Shown here: positions 17,484 to 27,128 of the stretch, piece by piece
Layout of the letters: each line of letters starts with the position of its first letter
Numbering within the stretch: the stretch's first letter is position 1
Origin: Methylobacter tundripaludum
Lineage (GTDB): Bacteria; Pseudomonadota; Gammaproteobacteria; Methylococcales; Methylomonadaceae
DNA length: 64,000 nucleotides
Reading direction: 5' to 3'
NCBI RefSeq assembly: GCF_002934365.1
Contig: NZ_PTIY01000007.1
Location: forward strand, 1 to 64,000
The notes under the pieces: generated by a model
Seen by the model: the letters and a program-made list of their open reading frames with translations, nothing else
Told to the model about the DNA's origin: nothing
Database searches by the model: none
Made by a program: the position numbers and the translations under genes

Positions 17484-19991
17484 ATGCCTAATAAACGATT
17501 TGTTACCAGCAAGCCTAAATCTTCAATTACCGATGTCCCTATATTGGGCGTAACCAAAGAGGATTTGATTGATGACTTCAAACAGTATTACGTTCATTTG
17601 CTGGGGCGCGACGAGAATTTCCGTTCGTCGCCGTTCTATGCCTGCGAGGCGTTGTCGCTGTCGATTCGCGACCGGCTGATGGAGCGTTGGAAAACCACCT
17701 ATCAAACCTATAACAAAATGGATAGCAGACAGGTATTTTACCTGTCCATGGAGTTTTTGATGGGCAGAACTCTGAGTAACGCAATGCTTAATCTTGGCGT
17801 GACGGATGCAGCCACCCAGGCCATGCACGATTTGGGCATTGAAATCGAGGAACTGGTTGACCGGGAGCTTGATGCAGGGCTAGGCAATGGCGGGCTGGGG
17901 CGCTTGGCCGCCTGTTTTATCGACAGTTGCGCGACACTGCAACTGCCGGTCATTGGTTACGGCTTGCGTTATGAATACGGCATGTTTACCCAAACCATCG
18001 TCAATGGCGAACAGGTCGAAAAGCCCGATCACTGGCTGCGGCACGGCAATATCTGGGAAATTGAGCGGTTGGAATATTCGTGGCGCATTAAGTTTGGCGG
18101 TCATACCGAAATACAGACCGATGAAAAAGGCAAACAGCGGGTATGTTGGATCAGCACTAATGATGTGCTGGCCGTTCCCTTTGACACACCGGTACCCGGA
18201 TATAAAAACAACACCGTCAACACCTTGCGCTTATGGAAAGCCGTGGCGACCGAGGAGTTTAATCTGGATGACTTTAACGCGGGCGATTATGCCGAATCGG
18301 TCGCCGCAAAAGTCACCGCGGAGCACATCACCATGGTGCTGTATCCGAATGACGCCAATGAAAACGGCAAGGAATTGAGGCTGCGCCAGCAGTATTTCCT
18401 GGCTTCCGCCAGCTTGCAGGACGTCCTTTCCCATTGGATCAGGCTGCATGGACACGAGTTCGCAAATTTCACCAGAAAACGCTGTTTTCAGCTAAACGAC
18501 ACCCATCCGAGTATCGCCGTTGCCGAACTGATGCGCCTGCTGATGGATGTTCACGGCCTGTCATGGGCGACAGCCTGGGGCATTACCCGGCAAACCATGG
18601 CTTATACCAATCACACCCTGCTGCCTGAAGCGCTGGAAAAATGGCCGGTCAGGCTGATGAAAAGATTGTTGCCGAGATTGATGGAGATTATCTTTGAAAT
18701 AAACGCCCATTTCTTAGCCGAAGTTGCCGCGCATTGGCCCGGCGACAAGGCCAGATTGGCCAGAATGTCGCTCATCGAGGAAGGCGACGAGCAGCAGGTG
18801 CGCATGGCCTATCTTGCAATAGTCGGCAGTTTTTCGGTCAACGGCGTCGCCCAATTGCATTCCCAGTTATTGCAACAGGGCCTGTTCCGCGACTTTTACG
18901 AACTATGGCCGCACAAATTTAACAACAAGACCAACGGCGTCACCCCACGCCGCTGGCTGGCCTCGTGCAATCCCGAACTGGCCGCGCTGATAACCGAAAC
19001 CATCGGCGACGGCTGGATAACTCATCTGGATGAGTTAAAAAAGCTGGAGCCTTTTGCCGAAGATGCCGAGTTCAGAAGTCGCTGGCGCGTGATCAAACAA
19101 CACGCCAAGCAGCGCCTGATGGAGCACAAAAAACAATACCTGGACATCCATTTGAACCCCGATGCGCTGTTCGACATACAGGTTAAGCGTATCCACGAAT
19201 ACAAGCGGCAGATTTTAAATGTGCTGCATGTAATTCATCTTTACGACCGCATCAAGCGCGGCGACACCCACAACTGGGTTGCGCGTTGCGTGTTGATCGG
19301 CGGCAAGGCTGCGCCGGGTTATGCGATGGCGAAACGGACCATTAAGCTGATTAATAATGTCGCCCATGTGATCAACTCGGATCCCGATGTCGGCGACAAA
19401 CTAACTCTGTTCTTCCTGCCCGATTACCGGGTTTCGGGCATGGAAATAATCTGCCCTGCGGCCGATCTTTCCGAACAGATCTCCACTGCGGGCAAAGAGG
19501 CGTCCGGCACCGGCAATATGAAGCTGATGATGAACGGCGCATTGACGATCGGCACGCTGGATGGCGCCAATATTGAAATAAGAGAGGAAGTCGGCGATGA
19601 AAACTTTTTCCTGTTCGGCCTGACCGAAGAGCAGATCGAAGCAAGGCGGGAACATTACGACCCTTATGCGATCATCGAGCAGGATGAAGACTTGCAGCGG
19701 GTCATGAATCTGCTGGAAAGCGGGCATTTCAACCAGTTTGAACCCGGAATTTTCGACGGCCTTATCGCATCGATTAAAAGCAAGTTCGATCCGTGGATGA
19801 CGATTGCGGATTTCAGGAGCTATATCGATGCGCAAAAACGGGTGGAAGCGGCCTATCAGGACAAGGACTACTGGACCCGGATGAGCATATTGAATTGCGC
19901 AAACAGCGGCAAATTTTCCACGGACAGGACCATCAATGATTATAATCGGGAGATCTGGAAGCTGGAGCCTGTGCCGGTGCAATATCCTTAA
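17484..19991 (+). CDS. glgP: Glycogen/maltodextrin phosphorylase
   Basis: An 835-residue GT35 phosphorylase that releases glucose-1-phosphate from alpha-1,4-glucans. Seen are YLSMEFLMGRTLSNAMLNLG near the N terminus, GLGNGGLGRLAACFIDS, HLNPDALFDIQVKRIHEYKRQ, and EASGTGNMKLMMNGA with the PLP Schiff-base lysine at 680. Length equals that of typical bacterial enzymes, and there are no gaps in the core motifs. TTGGAG lies eight bases before ATG. It follows the ParA-like gene by 27 bases and may be cotranscribed. Presence of GlgP implies glycogen storage, which is common in methanotrophs and many other bacteria. Confidence 0.98.
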   Translation: MPNKRFVTSKPKSSITDVPILGVTKEDLIDDFKQYYVHLLGRDENFRSSPFYACEALSLSIRDRLMERWKTTYQTYNKMDSRQVFYLSMEFLMGRTLSNAMLNLGVTDAATQAMHDLGIEIEELVDRELDAGLGNGGLGRLAACFIDSCATLQLPVIGYGLRYEYGMFTQTIVNGEQVEKPDHWLRHGNIWEIERLEYSWRIKFGGHTEIQTDEKGKQRVCWISTNDVLAVPFDTPVPGYKNNTVNTLRLWKAVATEEFNLDDFNAGDYAESVAAKVTAEHITMVLYPNDANENGKELRLRQQYFLASASLQDVLSHWIRLHGHEFANFTRKRCFQLNDTHPSIAVAELMRLLMDVHGLSWATAWGITRQTMAYTNHTLLPEALEKWPVRLMKRLLPRLMEIIFEINAHFLAEVAAHWPGDKARLARMSLIEEGDEQQVRMAYLAIVGSFSVNGVAQLHSQLLQQGLFRDFYELWPHKFNNKTNGVTPRRWLASCNPELAALITETIGDGWITHLDELKKLEPFAEDAEFRSRWRVIKQHAKQRLMEHKKQYLDIHLNPDALFDIQVKRIHEYKRQILNVLHVIHLYDRIKRGDTHNWVARCVLIGGKAAPGYAMAKRTIKLINNVAHVINSDPDVGDKLTLFFLPDYRVSGMEIICPAADLSEQISTAGKEASGTGNMKLMMNGALTIGTLDGANIEIREEVGDENFFLFGLTEEQIEARREHYDPYAIIEQDEDLQRVMNLLESGHFNQFEPGIFDGLIASIKSKFDPWMTIADFRSYIDAQKRVEAAYQDKDYWTRMSILNCANSGKFSTDRTINDYNREIWKLEPVPVQYP

Positions 19992-20003
19992 AGAATTTTG
20001 GGC

Positions 20004-20030
20004 GCAGGGCGGAAAGTGCATCCGCCCTGC
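20004..20030. terminator. Strong hairpin between convergent glgP and murI
   Basis: GCAGGGCGGA pairs perfectly with TCCGCCCTGC around an AAGTGCA loop, followed by AATTTAAAA. The position between converging genes supports a bidirectional terminator, although a clean T tract is lacking. Confidence 0.55.
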
Positions 20031-20055
20031 AATTTAAAACGCAGCTAAGGTAAAA

Positions 20056-20076
20056 ACTTCGTGTCTTCGCGGTTCT
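20056..20076. repeat. Partial copy of a CTTCGTGTCTTCG repeat
   Basis: AACTTCGTGTCTTCGCGGTT resembles the arms of the hairpin repeat at 30331-30380 (ACACGAAG / CTTCGT..CTTCGTGTC). It lies just downstream of murI and seems to be a decayed half-element. Confidence 0.4.
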
Positions 20077-20870
20077 TAATCCGGCAAAGGGCGAACCTCG
20101 ACATCCGCGTTCCATAATTGCGAGAACAGCGGCTTCGCCTTATCCAGCGCACCGCTGGTCCAGAAGCACTCCGTACCGGCATCGGCCGCATCCGCCAATA
20201 AACCGCCCACTTCAAGCCGGCGGCTCAGTTGCCGCGCAACGGCGGCGGCGGAATCGATGACGGCTACGCCCGGCCCCGCTATCTCCCGTATCAACGGCGC
20301 CAAAAAAGGATAATGCGTGCAGCCCAGCACTATCGTATCGGCTTTTTGCTCCAGCAGCGGCAGCACATATCGCTGAAGCAACAGCCGGGTTTTGTCTCCC
20401 GACAGATCCCCCGCCTCCACCTGCTCGACCAGTCCGGGACAGGCCTGTCCCAATATCTCGACATCCTCGCCATAGCGCGCAAACAAGCGCACAAAATTAT
20501 CGCCGGCCAATGTCCGGCTGGTAGCCAAAACGCCGATAACTCCTGATTTTGTTTGCTCCGACGCCGGTTTAACCGCGGGCTCCATCGCGATAATCGGCAT
20601 CATGAATCGTGAGCGCAACGTCGTCACCGCCGCGCCGGTCGCCGTATTGCAGGCAACGACAAGAGCCTTGGCGTTCCTGCTCACCAAGAATTCGCTGATC
20701 GCAATCGACCTGCTTTCGATGAATTGCTGCGATTTATCGCCATAAGGCGCATGGCCCGAATCCGCCACATACAGCAGGTCTTCACCCGGCAACGACCGGC
20801 GAATCTCATGCAGGACCGACAATCCGCCTACGCCTGAATCGAAAACGCCAATAGGATTTGCGGCATTCAT
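20076..20870 (-). CDS. murI: Glutamate racemase
   Basis: A 264-residue enzyme that makes D-glutamate for peptidoglycan. It starts with IGVFDSGVGGLSVL, the family's acidic catalytic segment. The two catalytic cysteines are visible in VVACNTATGAA (Cys74) and LGCTHYPFL (about 185), and LLYVADSGHAPYGDKS is a conserved substrate loop. The ATG at 20870 was preferred over a TTG three codons upstream because GGTAG is then correctly spaced. It is a single gene transcribed leftward. Length is normal. Confidence 0.96.
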   Translation of the reverse strand: MNAANPIGVFDSGVGGLSVLHEIRRSLPGEDLLYVADSGHAPYGDKSQQFIESRSIAISEFLVSRNAKALVVACNTATGAAVTTLRSRFMMPIIAMEPAVKPASEQTKSGVIGVLATSRTLAGDNFVRLFARYGEDVEILGQACPGLVEQVEAGDLSGDKTRLLLQRYVLPLLEQKADTIVLGCTHYPFLAPLIREIAGPGVAVIDSAAAVARQLSRRLEVGGLLADAADAGTECFWTSGALDKAKPLFSQLWNADVEVRPLPD

Positions 20871-20879
20871 GTTTCGCAA

Positions 20880-21185
20880 CTACCGGGCAGTAAGAAGGTG
20901 TATTTTTCGTTTTGAGCTTTTCATATCGCGCCATTATACAGTCATCAGCATAGATTTTCTTGTCCTTGCTGACGGTGCTACTTAGGTCGTTTATCTGTCA
21001 TGAACAAGATTTAAACGTCTTCTGGAATCATTATTTTCGTTAGAATGCGGCGCTCTTTCAGAATCACTTCGCATTGAAAGAAACTATCGCTTGCCAGCGT
21101 TTCACCCGAAAACATCATTCGGCCCGCAAACCGGCACCAACACAGTTGGATCATTACCTCTGCCGACCCACTCGGCAAAACGGAA
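20880..21185. other. Gap upstream of murI without a recognised gene
   Basis: No convincing reading frame is seen on either strand. The minus-strand open frame here (21011-21340) has no family resemblance and overlaps the multicopper oxidase remnant on the plus strand. An upstream part of that remnant may be hidden here but was not recognised. Confidence 0.35.
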
Positions 21186-21191
21186 ACTCTG

Positions 21192-21315
21192 TGGCGTGAT
21201 AGTCTTCTGGTGAAATACGGCGAGCCGCAAACCACCCTGAGCCGTATGAAGATTTCGACGGCACCATGGTACTCCATTGCCATCTGTTTCTCATGAGGAT
21301 ACGGGGATGATTTAG
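21192..21315 (+). pseudogene. Remnant of a multicopper oxidase C terminus
   Basis: Three frames in succession give pieces of the last cupredoxin domain of a multicopper oxidase. First comes LWRDSLLVKYGEPQTTL (21189-21240), like the usual WkDTVlVpPGe segment. Then PYEDFDGTMVLHCHL (21242-21286) has the HCH of the T1/T3 copper site. Then, after loss of one base near 21287-21289, SHEDTGMI and a stop (21289-21315) give the final HED..M. Together these rebuild HCHxxSHEDTGM. Only the last 40 or so residues survive and there are two frameshifts, so the gene is dead. Confidence 0.7.
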
Positions 21316-21381
21316 CATTGAACGTGGCTATTATTAGCATGGCACAAGTATTATTGTTAATATGGATTCTTTAGATCTATA

Positions 21382-21404
21382 GGTCATATCGAATTATAAT
21401 GACC
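21382..21404 (+). promoter_or_regulatory. Promoter -10 inside an inverted repeat before the AAA/subtilisin operon
   Basis: A perfect TATAAT (21395-21400) sits within the inverted repeat GGTCAT-N11-ATGACC (21382-21387 and 21399-21404), 32-54 bases before the first ATG. This is a plausible autoregulated promoter with operator. No good -35 hexamer is visible. Confidence 0.4.
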
Positions 21405-21435
21405 ACACTAGGAAACCTAATTTGACTCATTGCTT

Positions 21436-22428
21436 ATGGCTATCGCAAATCAAATAAAAGCTTTGTTAAAATCGCATGTTGATGGCGATGACGCTCTGTT
21501 TTTGTCTATTGCAATGCAGATGGCCGCTCAAGAGGCAAAGCAAGGGCATGGGAAATTCGCCAAAGAAATTCGGGATTTAATCGATGAGGCAAAATCTACT
21601 CGCCGGACGAATGATTTAACGCCAATACCTTTAGTCAAACCGAAAGGCGAACTTAGTAATTTACTGAATGTTTCATACCCCAAATTGCGTTTGGTTGACA
21701 TGGTGTTGTCTGCCAATATCGAAACCCGGCTACAAAGGCTGATTAAAGAACATAAACACGTTCAAAAATTGCGTTCTCATGGTTTAGCCCCACGTAAAAA
21801 ACTTTTGTTAATCGGTCCGCCAGGAACCGGAAAAACCTTGACGGCTTCTGTTTTAGCTGGCGAACTTGGCTTACCGCTGTTTATTGTCAGACTCGAAAGT
21901 CTAATGACAAAATACATGGGAGAGACAGCAGGCAAACTGCGTTTGATTTTTGACGCCATCCAGCAAACGCGTGGTGTTTATTTATTCGATGAGTTCGACA
22001 GCATTGGAGCTCAAAGAGGCAATACTAACGATGTTGGTGAAATACGACGGGTTCTCAATAGTTTCTTGCAGATGATCGAACAAGATACTTCCGATAGTCT
22101 GTTAATTGCAGCAACCAATCATTCAGAGATGCTTGATCACGCGTTGTTTCGACGCTTCGATGATCTGATCGAATATGATTTACCGGAAAAAAAAGAAATC
22201 GTCGCAGCCTTCAAGTCAAAACTGGCTGCATTTAAAACATCCAGAATTTTATGGACAAAAGTGACTGAAGCAGCGGATAAATTAAGTTATGGCGATATTA
22301 CTAGGGCTTGCGAAGATGCCATAAAAGACGCGATTATCCATAATAAAGAATTTGTCAGTCATTCAGACCTCATTCACTCAATAAAAGAGCGGTGTTTAAT
22401 CCGTCAGAAACAACAAGTAAACTCGTAA
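21436..22428 (+). CDS. ietA: AAA+ ATPase of an IetAS-type ATPase/protease pair
   Basis: A 330-residue AAA+ protein. A helical N-terminal part (1-90) is followed by the ATPase core: Walker A GPPGTGKT near 126-133, YMGETAGKLRLIF for pore-loop-like and helix elements, Walker B YLFDEFDSIG near 181, sensor 1 in LLIAATNHSEML, and the arginine pair in FRRFDDLIEYDLP. A small C-terminal helical lid follows. Its partner is a subtilisin that starts on the base after this stop codon. AAA plus subtilisin pairs of this layout are known as IetA/IetS, first described as a plasmid-exclusion and stability module and later reported as an anti-phage system. The ATG at 21436 is chosen over an upstream TTG. Symbol assigned by architecture, not by alignment. 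Confidence 0.85.
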   Translation: MAIANQIKALLKSHVDGDDALFLSIAMQMAAQEAKQGHGKFAKEIRDLIDEAKSTRRTNDLTPIPLVKPKGELSNLLNVSYPKLRLVDMVLSANIETRLQRLIKEHKHVQKLRSHGLAPRKKLLLIGPPGTGKTLTASVLAGELGLPLFIVRLESLMTKYMGETAGKLRLIFDAIQQTRGVYLFDEFDSIGAQRGNTNDVGEIRRVLNSFLQMIEQDTSDSLLIAATNHSEMLDHALFRRFDDLIEYDLPEKKEIVAAFKSKLAAFKTSRILWTKVTEAADKLSYGDITRACEDAIKDAIIHNKEFVSHSDLIHSIKERCLIRQKQQVNS

Positions 22429-24912
22429 ATGGCAGATAACAGCAAGGAACGCCTTCCTCATCTTTTAATAAAAAAGTTGGCCAGTACAGACACTTATACG
22501 AGGCCTCAAAAAGCTATTGTCCTACCTGGAATGCAACTCCCTCAAAGAGATCGGCAATTTCACGCCCAACAACTGCTTAATCAAATCGAACAAGTAAAAA
22601 CTCAACAAACTACCATTATTCAAGAACAAAAAGCGTTCGGTCTGGATGTCAATAATGGAATTTACCTAGCCTTTGAAAGCGAACCAGACTTCGAATTAAA
22701 GTTTAGCAGCCTGGAATTTCAGCCCAGCGGTATTGAGCTTTGTACAGTTAAAGGAGCAGATCACAAAACAATTGCCACCGTTTTTGTTCCAGAAGGAAAG
22801 CTCTCGCATTTTCTGAAGAAGATTTCACAATATCAGGAAGAAAACACACCCAAAAATAACCCCAAACACAAAGAGCTGGTAGAAAGTATTGCTGGTATTA
22901 AACTGGCTGCCTTGGATGCCCTCTGGACTGATGCTCCCGAATCATTGCCTAATATCGATGAATCGATCTGGTGGGAAGTTTGGTTACGTCATAGCGATAA
23001 CATCGACTACGAATCATTTCTTCGTGAACATGCCCCTCAACTAGAAATGAGGGTCGGCAAAGAATCAATACGATTTCTCGATAGAACTGTTGTTCTTGTT
23101 TATGGCACTAAGGAACAGATGAGCCGCTCTATTCACTTATTAGGCTCTATTGCTGAACTTAGAAAAGCTAAAGACACCGCCGATTTTTTTACCGGCATGG
23201 ATAGGCAAGATCAACATAATTGGATAAGCCAAACATTGAAGCAATTGACGCCCCCATCCAATGCATCCCCTTATATCTGTATCCTTGATACTGGGGTTAA
23301 TGAACAACACCCACTGTTAATACCAGTTGCTGACTCACCAGATATGCATACTTATACCCCGGTGTGGGGAACCGATGATCGCAATGGTCACGGTACTGCA
23401 ATGGCGGGATTATCCGCTTATGGCGACTTAACCGAAGTGTTGGCTTCCGCTTTACCCATACAGCTCACCCATCGTATTGAATCGGTAAAAATTACACCAT
23501 ATCCCGGCTTTCATGAAGATAAACGCTTATATGGTGCGATTACTCGTGAAAGTATCACACGAGTTGAAATCGAACCCAATCGGCAACGTATCTATTGCAT
23601 GGCGGTATCTGCCACTGATGATAGGGATAGGGGGCGACCTTCCTCTTGGTCGGCTGCTGTTGATGCGCTTGCATCGGGTTATGACGATGAACAACAGCGA
23701 TTGATTATTCTGTCTGCCGGCAACACGGCTCAAGCTTTTAGACACATGTATCCGAACAATAATCTGGCCGACGAGGTGCATGATCCGGGGCAATCATGGA
23801 ATGCATTAACAGTTGGAGGGTATACCGAAAAAGTCTGGCTTGATTCGGTAGAATATCCAGGTTGGTTGCCGATAGCTCCACTAGGAGATCTATCCCCATC
23901 CAGTTGCACTTCCATGGATTGGCAAAAAACCTGGCCCATAAAACCCGATATTGTTATGGAAGCAGGTAATATGGCTATCGATCCGATATACGGCAATGCC
24001 GACTATATTGATGATGCTCTACAATTATTGACTACAGGACATAAGTTTTTACTTGATAAACAACTGGTTTCATTCGGAGATACCAGCGCAGCAGCGGCAT
24101 TGGCTGCTCATTTGGCTGCGAAAGTACAAACCCACTATCCCGAGTACTGGCCGGAAACCATACGGGCATTAATGGTCCATTCTGCAAAATGGACAGATGC
24201 GATGAAAACAAGATTTGCCCCATTCAATACCAAAGACCAATACCGCCAATTACTGCGCTATTGTGGGTATGGCGTTCCCGATGAAGAAACGTTATTTTGG
24301 AGCAGTCGAAACGAATTGACACTAATTGCTCAGGATGCGTTACAGCCATATTTTAAAGATAAAAGCACAGTTAAAACCCGCGATATTAATTTACATAGCC
24401 TACCCTGGCCCACTGAAGTATTACGTGACTTACCAGCAAATACCCGCGTCGAAATGAAAGTAACCTTATCTTATTTTATCGAACCGAATCCCGGATCAAG
24501 AGGATGGGTAAACAAATACCGTTATGCATCCCACGGCTTACGTTTTGATGTGCGTCGATCACTTGAAAGCCTGGAACAATTTAAACAACGCATCAATCAA
24601 CTTGCGCGTGATGAAGAATATAACAGTCAAGCACAGCCCGAAAGTGGCGAATGGAAATTGGGCGAAAAATTGCGTAGCTTGGGTTCCATTCATTCAGATA
24701 CATGGCATGGTTCCGCGGCGGAACTTGCAGAACGTGGTTATATTGCCGTTTATCCTGTGTTGGGCTGGTGGAAAGAGCGAGCAAATCTGGATCGATGGGG
24801 CAAACAAGCTCGCTATACATTGATTGTCAGTATTAAGACACCGGGAGTTGAAACAGATATTTACACGCCAGTTGAAATTAAAAATCAATCAGTTATATCT
24901 TTGGCTGTGTGA
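22429..24912 (+). CDS. ietS: Subtilisin-like serine protease of an IetAS-type pair
   Basis: An 827-residue cytosolic S8 protease without a signal peptide. The catalytic triad is intact: Asp in CILDTGVNEQHPLL (about 287), His in DRNGHGTAMAGL (about 321), and Ser in GDTSAAAALAAHLAA (about 553). The N-terminal 270 residues are charged and helical and may bind the AAA partner or an inhibitor; the C-terminal 200 residues are rich in beta strands. The ATG follows the AAA stop directly (TAAATG), so the two are coupled. In IetAS systems the ATPase is thought to control a toxic protease. The pair is AT-richer than the trp genes next to it and is flanked by a dead oxidase gene, which fits horizontal gain. 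What triggers it is unknown. Confidence 0.88.
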   Translation: MADNSKERLPHLLIKKLASTDTYTRPQKAIVLPGMQLPQRDRQFHAQQLLNQIEQVKTQQTTIIQEQKAFGLDVNNGIYLAFESEPDFELKFSSLEFQPSGIELCTVKGADHKTIATVFVPEGKLSHFLKKISQYQEENTPKNNPKHKELVESIAGIKLAALDALWTDAPESLPNIDESIWWEVWLRHSDNIDYESFLREHAPQLEMRVGKESIRFLDRTVVLVYGTKEQMSRSIHLLGSIAELRKAKDTADFFTGMDRQDQHNWISQTLKQLTPPSNASPYICILDTGVNEQHPLLIPVADSPDMHTYTPVWGTDDRNGHGTAMAGLSAYGDLTEVLASALPIQLTHRIESVKITPYPGFHEDKRLYGAITRESITRVEIEPNRQRIYCMAVSATDDRDRGRPSSWSAAVDALASGYDDEQQRLIILSAGNTAQAFRHMYPNNNLADEVHDPGQSWNALTVGGYTEKVWLDSVEYPGWLPIAPLGDLSPSSCTSMDWQKTWPIKPDIVMEAGNMAIDPIYGNADYIDDALQLLTTGHKFLLDKQLVSFGDTSAAAALAAHLAAKVQTHYPEYWPETIRALMVHSAKWTDAMKTRFAPFNTKDQYRQLLRYCGYGVPDEETLFWSSRNELTLIAQDALQPYFKDKSTVKTRDINLHSLPWPTEVLRDLPANTRVEMKVTLSYFIEPNPGSRGWVNKYRYASHGLRFDVRRSLESLEQFKQRINQLARDEEYNSQAQPESGEWKLGEKLRSLGSIHSDTWHGSAAELAERGYIAVYPVLGWWKERANLDRWGKQARYTLIVSIKTPGVETDIYTPVEIKNQSVISLAV

Positions 24913-25103
24913 TAGTCACATGAATGAGGCGCACAGTTTCGTTGAAATTTCACCATAACCAAGCTAAAGCTAAAACAAAATACAAAAATCAGAGTAACTC
25001 CGCATTACACATGGAGTCACACTTTGATTATGCAAAACAAACGTCTTAAACCAAAAGAGGACCCCATCTAAGTATCCGCAATATGAAAAAAACGGGAATC
25101 TTT

Positions 25104-25904
25104 CTACAACCCAAACAACTCCCGCATCTTCTGCCCCGGACTTTCCGCCCGCATAAACGCTTCGCCGACCAGGAAGGTGTAGATGCCGTTATCCAGCATC
25201 AACTGTACGTCTTCATGGGTATGAATGCCGCTTTCGGTGATGATCAATCGATCCGCCGGAACATCGGCTTTTAAATCCAGAGTGGTCTGCAACGAGGTTT
25301 CAAACGTGCGCAGATTGCGGTTGTTGATGCCGATCAGTTTGGTGTCCAGCGTTAATGCCCGTTGCAGTTCTTCCGCATTATGCACTTCCACCAATACGTC
25401 CATGCCCAGTTTGGTTGCGGTATCCGACAGCTCATGCATTTGGCCGTCTTCCAACGCGGCGGCGATCAGCAATATGCAGTCTGCACCCAAGGCGCGGGCT
25501 TCATAGATTTGATAGGGGTCGATCATGAAGTCTTTTCTTAATACCGGCAGCGGGCAGCGTTCCCTGACCATTTGCAGGTAGACTTCCGAGCCTTGGAAAA
25601 ACTCCTTATCGGTTAATACCGACAGACAGGCCGCGCCGTTCATCGCGTAATCCTGGCCGATCGCGATCGGGTTAAAATCTTCCCTGATTACGCCTTTGCT
25701 GGGCGAGGCTTTTTTGATTTCCGCGATAATCGCCGGTTTTTTGGCCAAGACCTTGCTTTGCAGCGCGTTGTAAAATCCGCGCGGGCCTTCAACCCCACCG
25801 GCAATTTCTTCCAGATTGGCGATGGTCATGCCTGTTCTGCGTCGGGCTATCTCTTCGGCTTTTTTATCGAGAATTTTCTTTAAAATGTCTGGCGTATCGG
25901 TCAT
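25104..25904 (-). CDS. trpC: Indole-3-glycerol phosphate synthase
   Basis: A 266-residue TIM-barrel enzyme that closes the indole ring in tryptophan synthesis. Diagnostic segments are [13 protein letters not shown] near the start, [21 protein letters not shown] with the catalytic lysine, [34 protein letters not shown], and [13 protein letters not shown]. Length is normal for a monofunctional enzyme (no fused TrpF). It lies 12 bases after trpD in the same direction, forming a trpD-trpC unit without trpG or trpE nearby. Confidence 0.98.
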   Translation of the reverse strand: MTDTPDILKKILDKKAEEIARRRTGMTIANLEEIAGGVEGPRGFYNALQSKVLAKKPAIIAEIKKASPSKGVIREDFNPIAIGQDYAMNGAACLSVLTDKEFFQGSEVYLQMVRERCPLPVLRKDFMIDPYQIYEARALGADCILLIAAALEDGQMHELSDTATKLGMDVLVEVHNAEELQRALTLDTKLIGINNRNLRTFETSLQTTLDLKADVPADRLIITESGIHTHEDVQLMLDNGIYTFLVGEAFMRAESPGQKMRELFGL

Positions 25905-25916
25905 GGCTTTTAGTTT

Positions 25917-26933
25917 TTATAAGGTTTTTGAATAAGCGATCAACGCGTCGAATTTGGCTTTTGCCGCGCCGCCGGCGATAAGCTGTCCAGCTTTTTCTAT
26001 GCCTGCGCTTAAGGAATCGGTGATATTGGCCGCGTAAATCGCCGCCCCGGAATTGAGCGCCACGATGTCCCTGGCCGCTCCGGCTTTATTGTCCAGCACC
26101 GATTTTACCATCACCAGGCTGGAGGCTGCACCATCAATGGCCAATTCGGCCAGACTGGCTCGCTTAAAACCGAATTGTTCCGGCGTAATCGTATAGGTTG
26201 TGACGTTACCGTCTTTCAGTTCGGCAATGGTTGACGGCGCTGCAATGCTGATTTCATCGAGGCCGTCGTCGGCATTGACGACCAGCACATGCTTGCTGCC
26301 GAGTTTTTTCAGAACGTGCGCCAGCGGTTCCACCCATTCCTTGGCAAATACGCCGATCAACTGATTCGGCGCTCCGGCGGGATTGGATAACGGGCCCAAC
26401 AGGTTGAACAGGGTTCTTACGCCCATTTCTTTGCGGACATTACTGGTATATTTCATTGCGCCGTGATGTTTGGGCGCAAACAAGAAACCGACGCCGATTT
26501 CATTGACGCAATGCGCGACTTGTTCGGCGCTTAAATCCAGGTTGACCCCGGCGGCTTCCAGCAGGTCGGCGCTGCCGCAACTGCTCGATATGGAACGGTT
26601 GCCGTGTTTGGCGACCTGTCCGCCCGCTGCGGCCACGACAAAGGCGCAGGTGGTGGAGATGTTGAAGGTGTTCGCGCCGTCGCCGCCGGTGCCGCAAGTG
26701 TCTATGACATGGTCGCCTGTTACGGCTACTTTGCTTGCCAGTTCGCGCAATACTTCGGCGGCGGCGGCGATTTCGTCGATGGTTTCGCCTTTGCAGCGCA
26801 GGGCGATCAGGAAGCCGCCGATTTGCGCGTCGGTGGCTTTGCCGCTCATGATCTGATGCATCACGTCGCGCATTTGGTCGTAGCTAAGGTTTTGTTTGTT
26901 CAGCAGGGCTTGCAGGGCTTGTTGTATTTGCAT
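25917..26933 (-). CDS. trpD: Anthranilate phosphoribosyltransferase
   Basis: A 338-residue enzyme that attaches phosphoribosyl pyrophosphate to anthranilate. The glycine-rich motif [17 protein letters not shown] binds PRPP, and [22 protein letters not shown] and [35 protein letters not shown] are the anthranilate and metal-binding segments. It is upstream of trpC in one leftward transcript. The N terminus begins directly with the helical domain, so it is not fused to the glutamine amidotransferase TrpG. Confidence 0.98.
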   Translation of the reverse strand: MQIQQALQALLNKQNLSYDQMRDVMHQIMSGKATDAQIGGFLIALRCKGETIDEIAAAAEVLRELASKVAVTGDHVIDTCGTGGDGANTFNISTTCAFVVAAAGGQVAKHGNRSISSSCGSADLLEAAGVNLDLSAEQVAHCVNEIGVGFLFAPKHHGAMKYTSNVRKEMGVRTLFNLLGPLSNPAGAPNQLIGVFAKEWVEPLAHVLKKLGSKHVLVVNADDGLDEISIAAPSTIAELKDGNVTTYTITPEQFGFKRASLAELAIDGAASSLVMVKSVLDNKAGAARDIVALNSGAAIYAANITDSLSAGIEKAGQLIAGGAAKAKFDALIAYSKTL

Positions 26934-26954
26934 TCGGATTTATATTAAACGTTA

Positions 26955-26978
26955 GGGACGGGGGAAATACCCCGTCCC
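26955..26978. repeat. Hairpin upstream of trpD
   Basis: GGGACGGGG pairs perfectly with CCCCGTCCC around GAAATA, 21 bases upstream of the trpD start. It is either a small mobile palindrome or a leader or terminator hairpin. No trp leader peptide was found next to it. Confidence 0.45.
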
Positions 26979-27002
26979 GGCTTGGAGAAATATCATTGAT
27001 TT

Positions 27003-27088
27003 TTTACCGTGAAGAGCATGAAGGAAATGAAGATAGCAGTATTGACTTCATGTGTATCCCTTCATTATCTTCATGCTCTTCATGGTAA
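27003..27088. repeat. Long imperfect inverted repeat between mpl and trpD
   Basis: The left arm (27003-27031) reads TTACCGTGAAGAGCATGAAG and beyond; the right arm (27061-27088) is its near-perfect reverse complement, ending CTCTTCATGGTAA. The arms differ at only a few positions and are separated by about 29 bases. This is typical of a dispersed hairpin repeat and may also end transcription of mpl. Confidence 0.6.
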
Positions 27089-27128
27089 TAAAAACAAGTT
27101 ATGAACAATCTGTAATCCATTATTAGAG

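Noticed and set aside
21011-21340. Minus-strand open frame of 109 codons
   Set aside because: The opposite strand carries multicopper oxidase fragments in this stretch, and the minus-strand product resembles nothing known.
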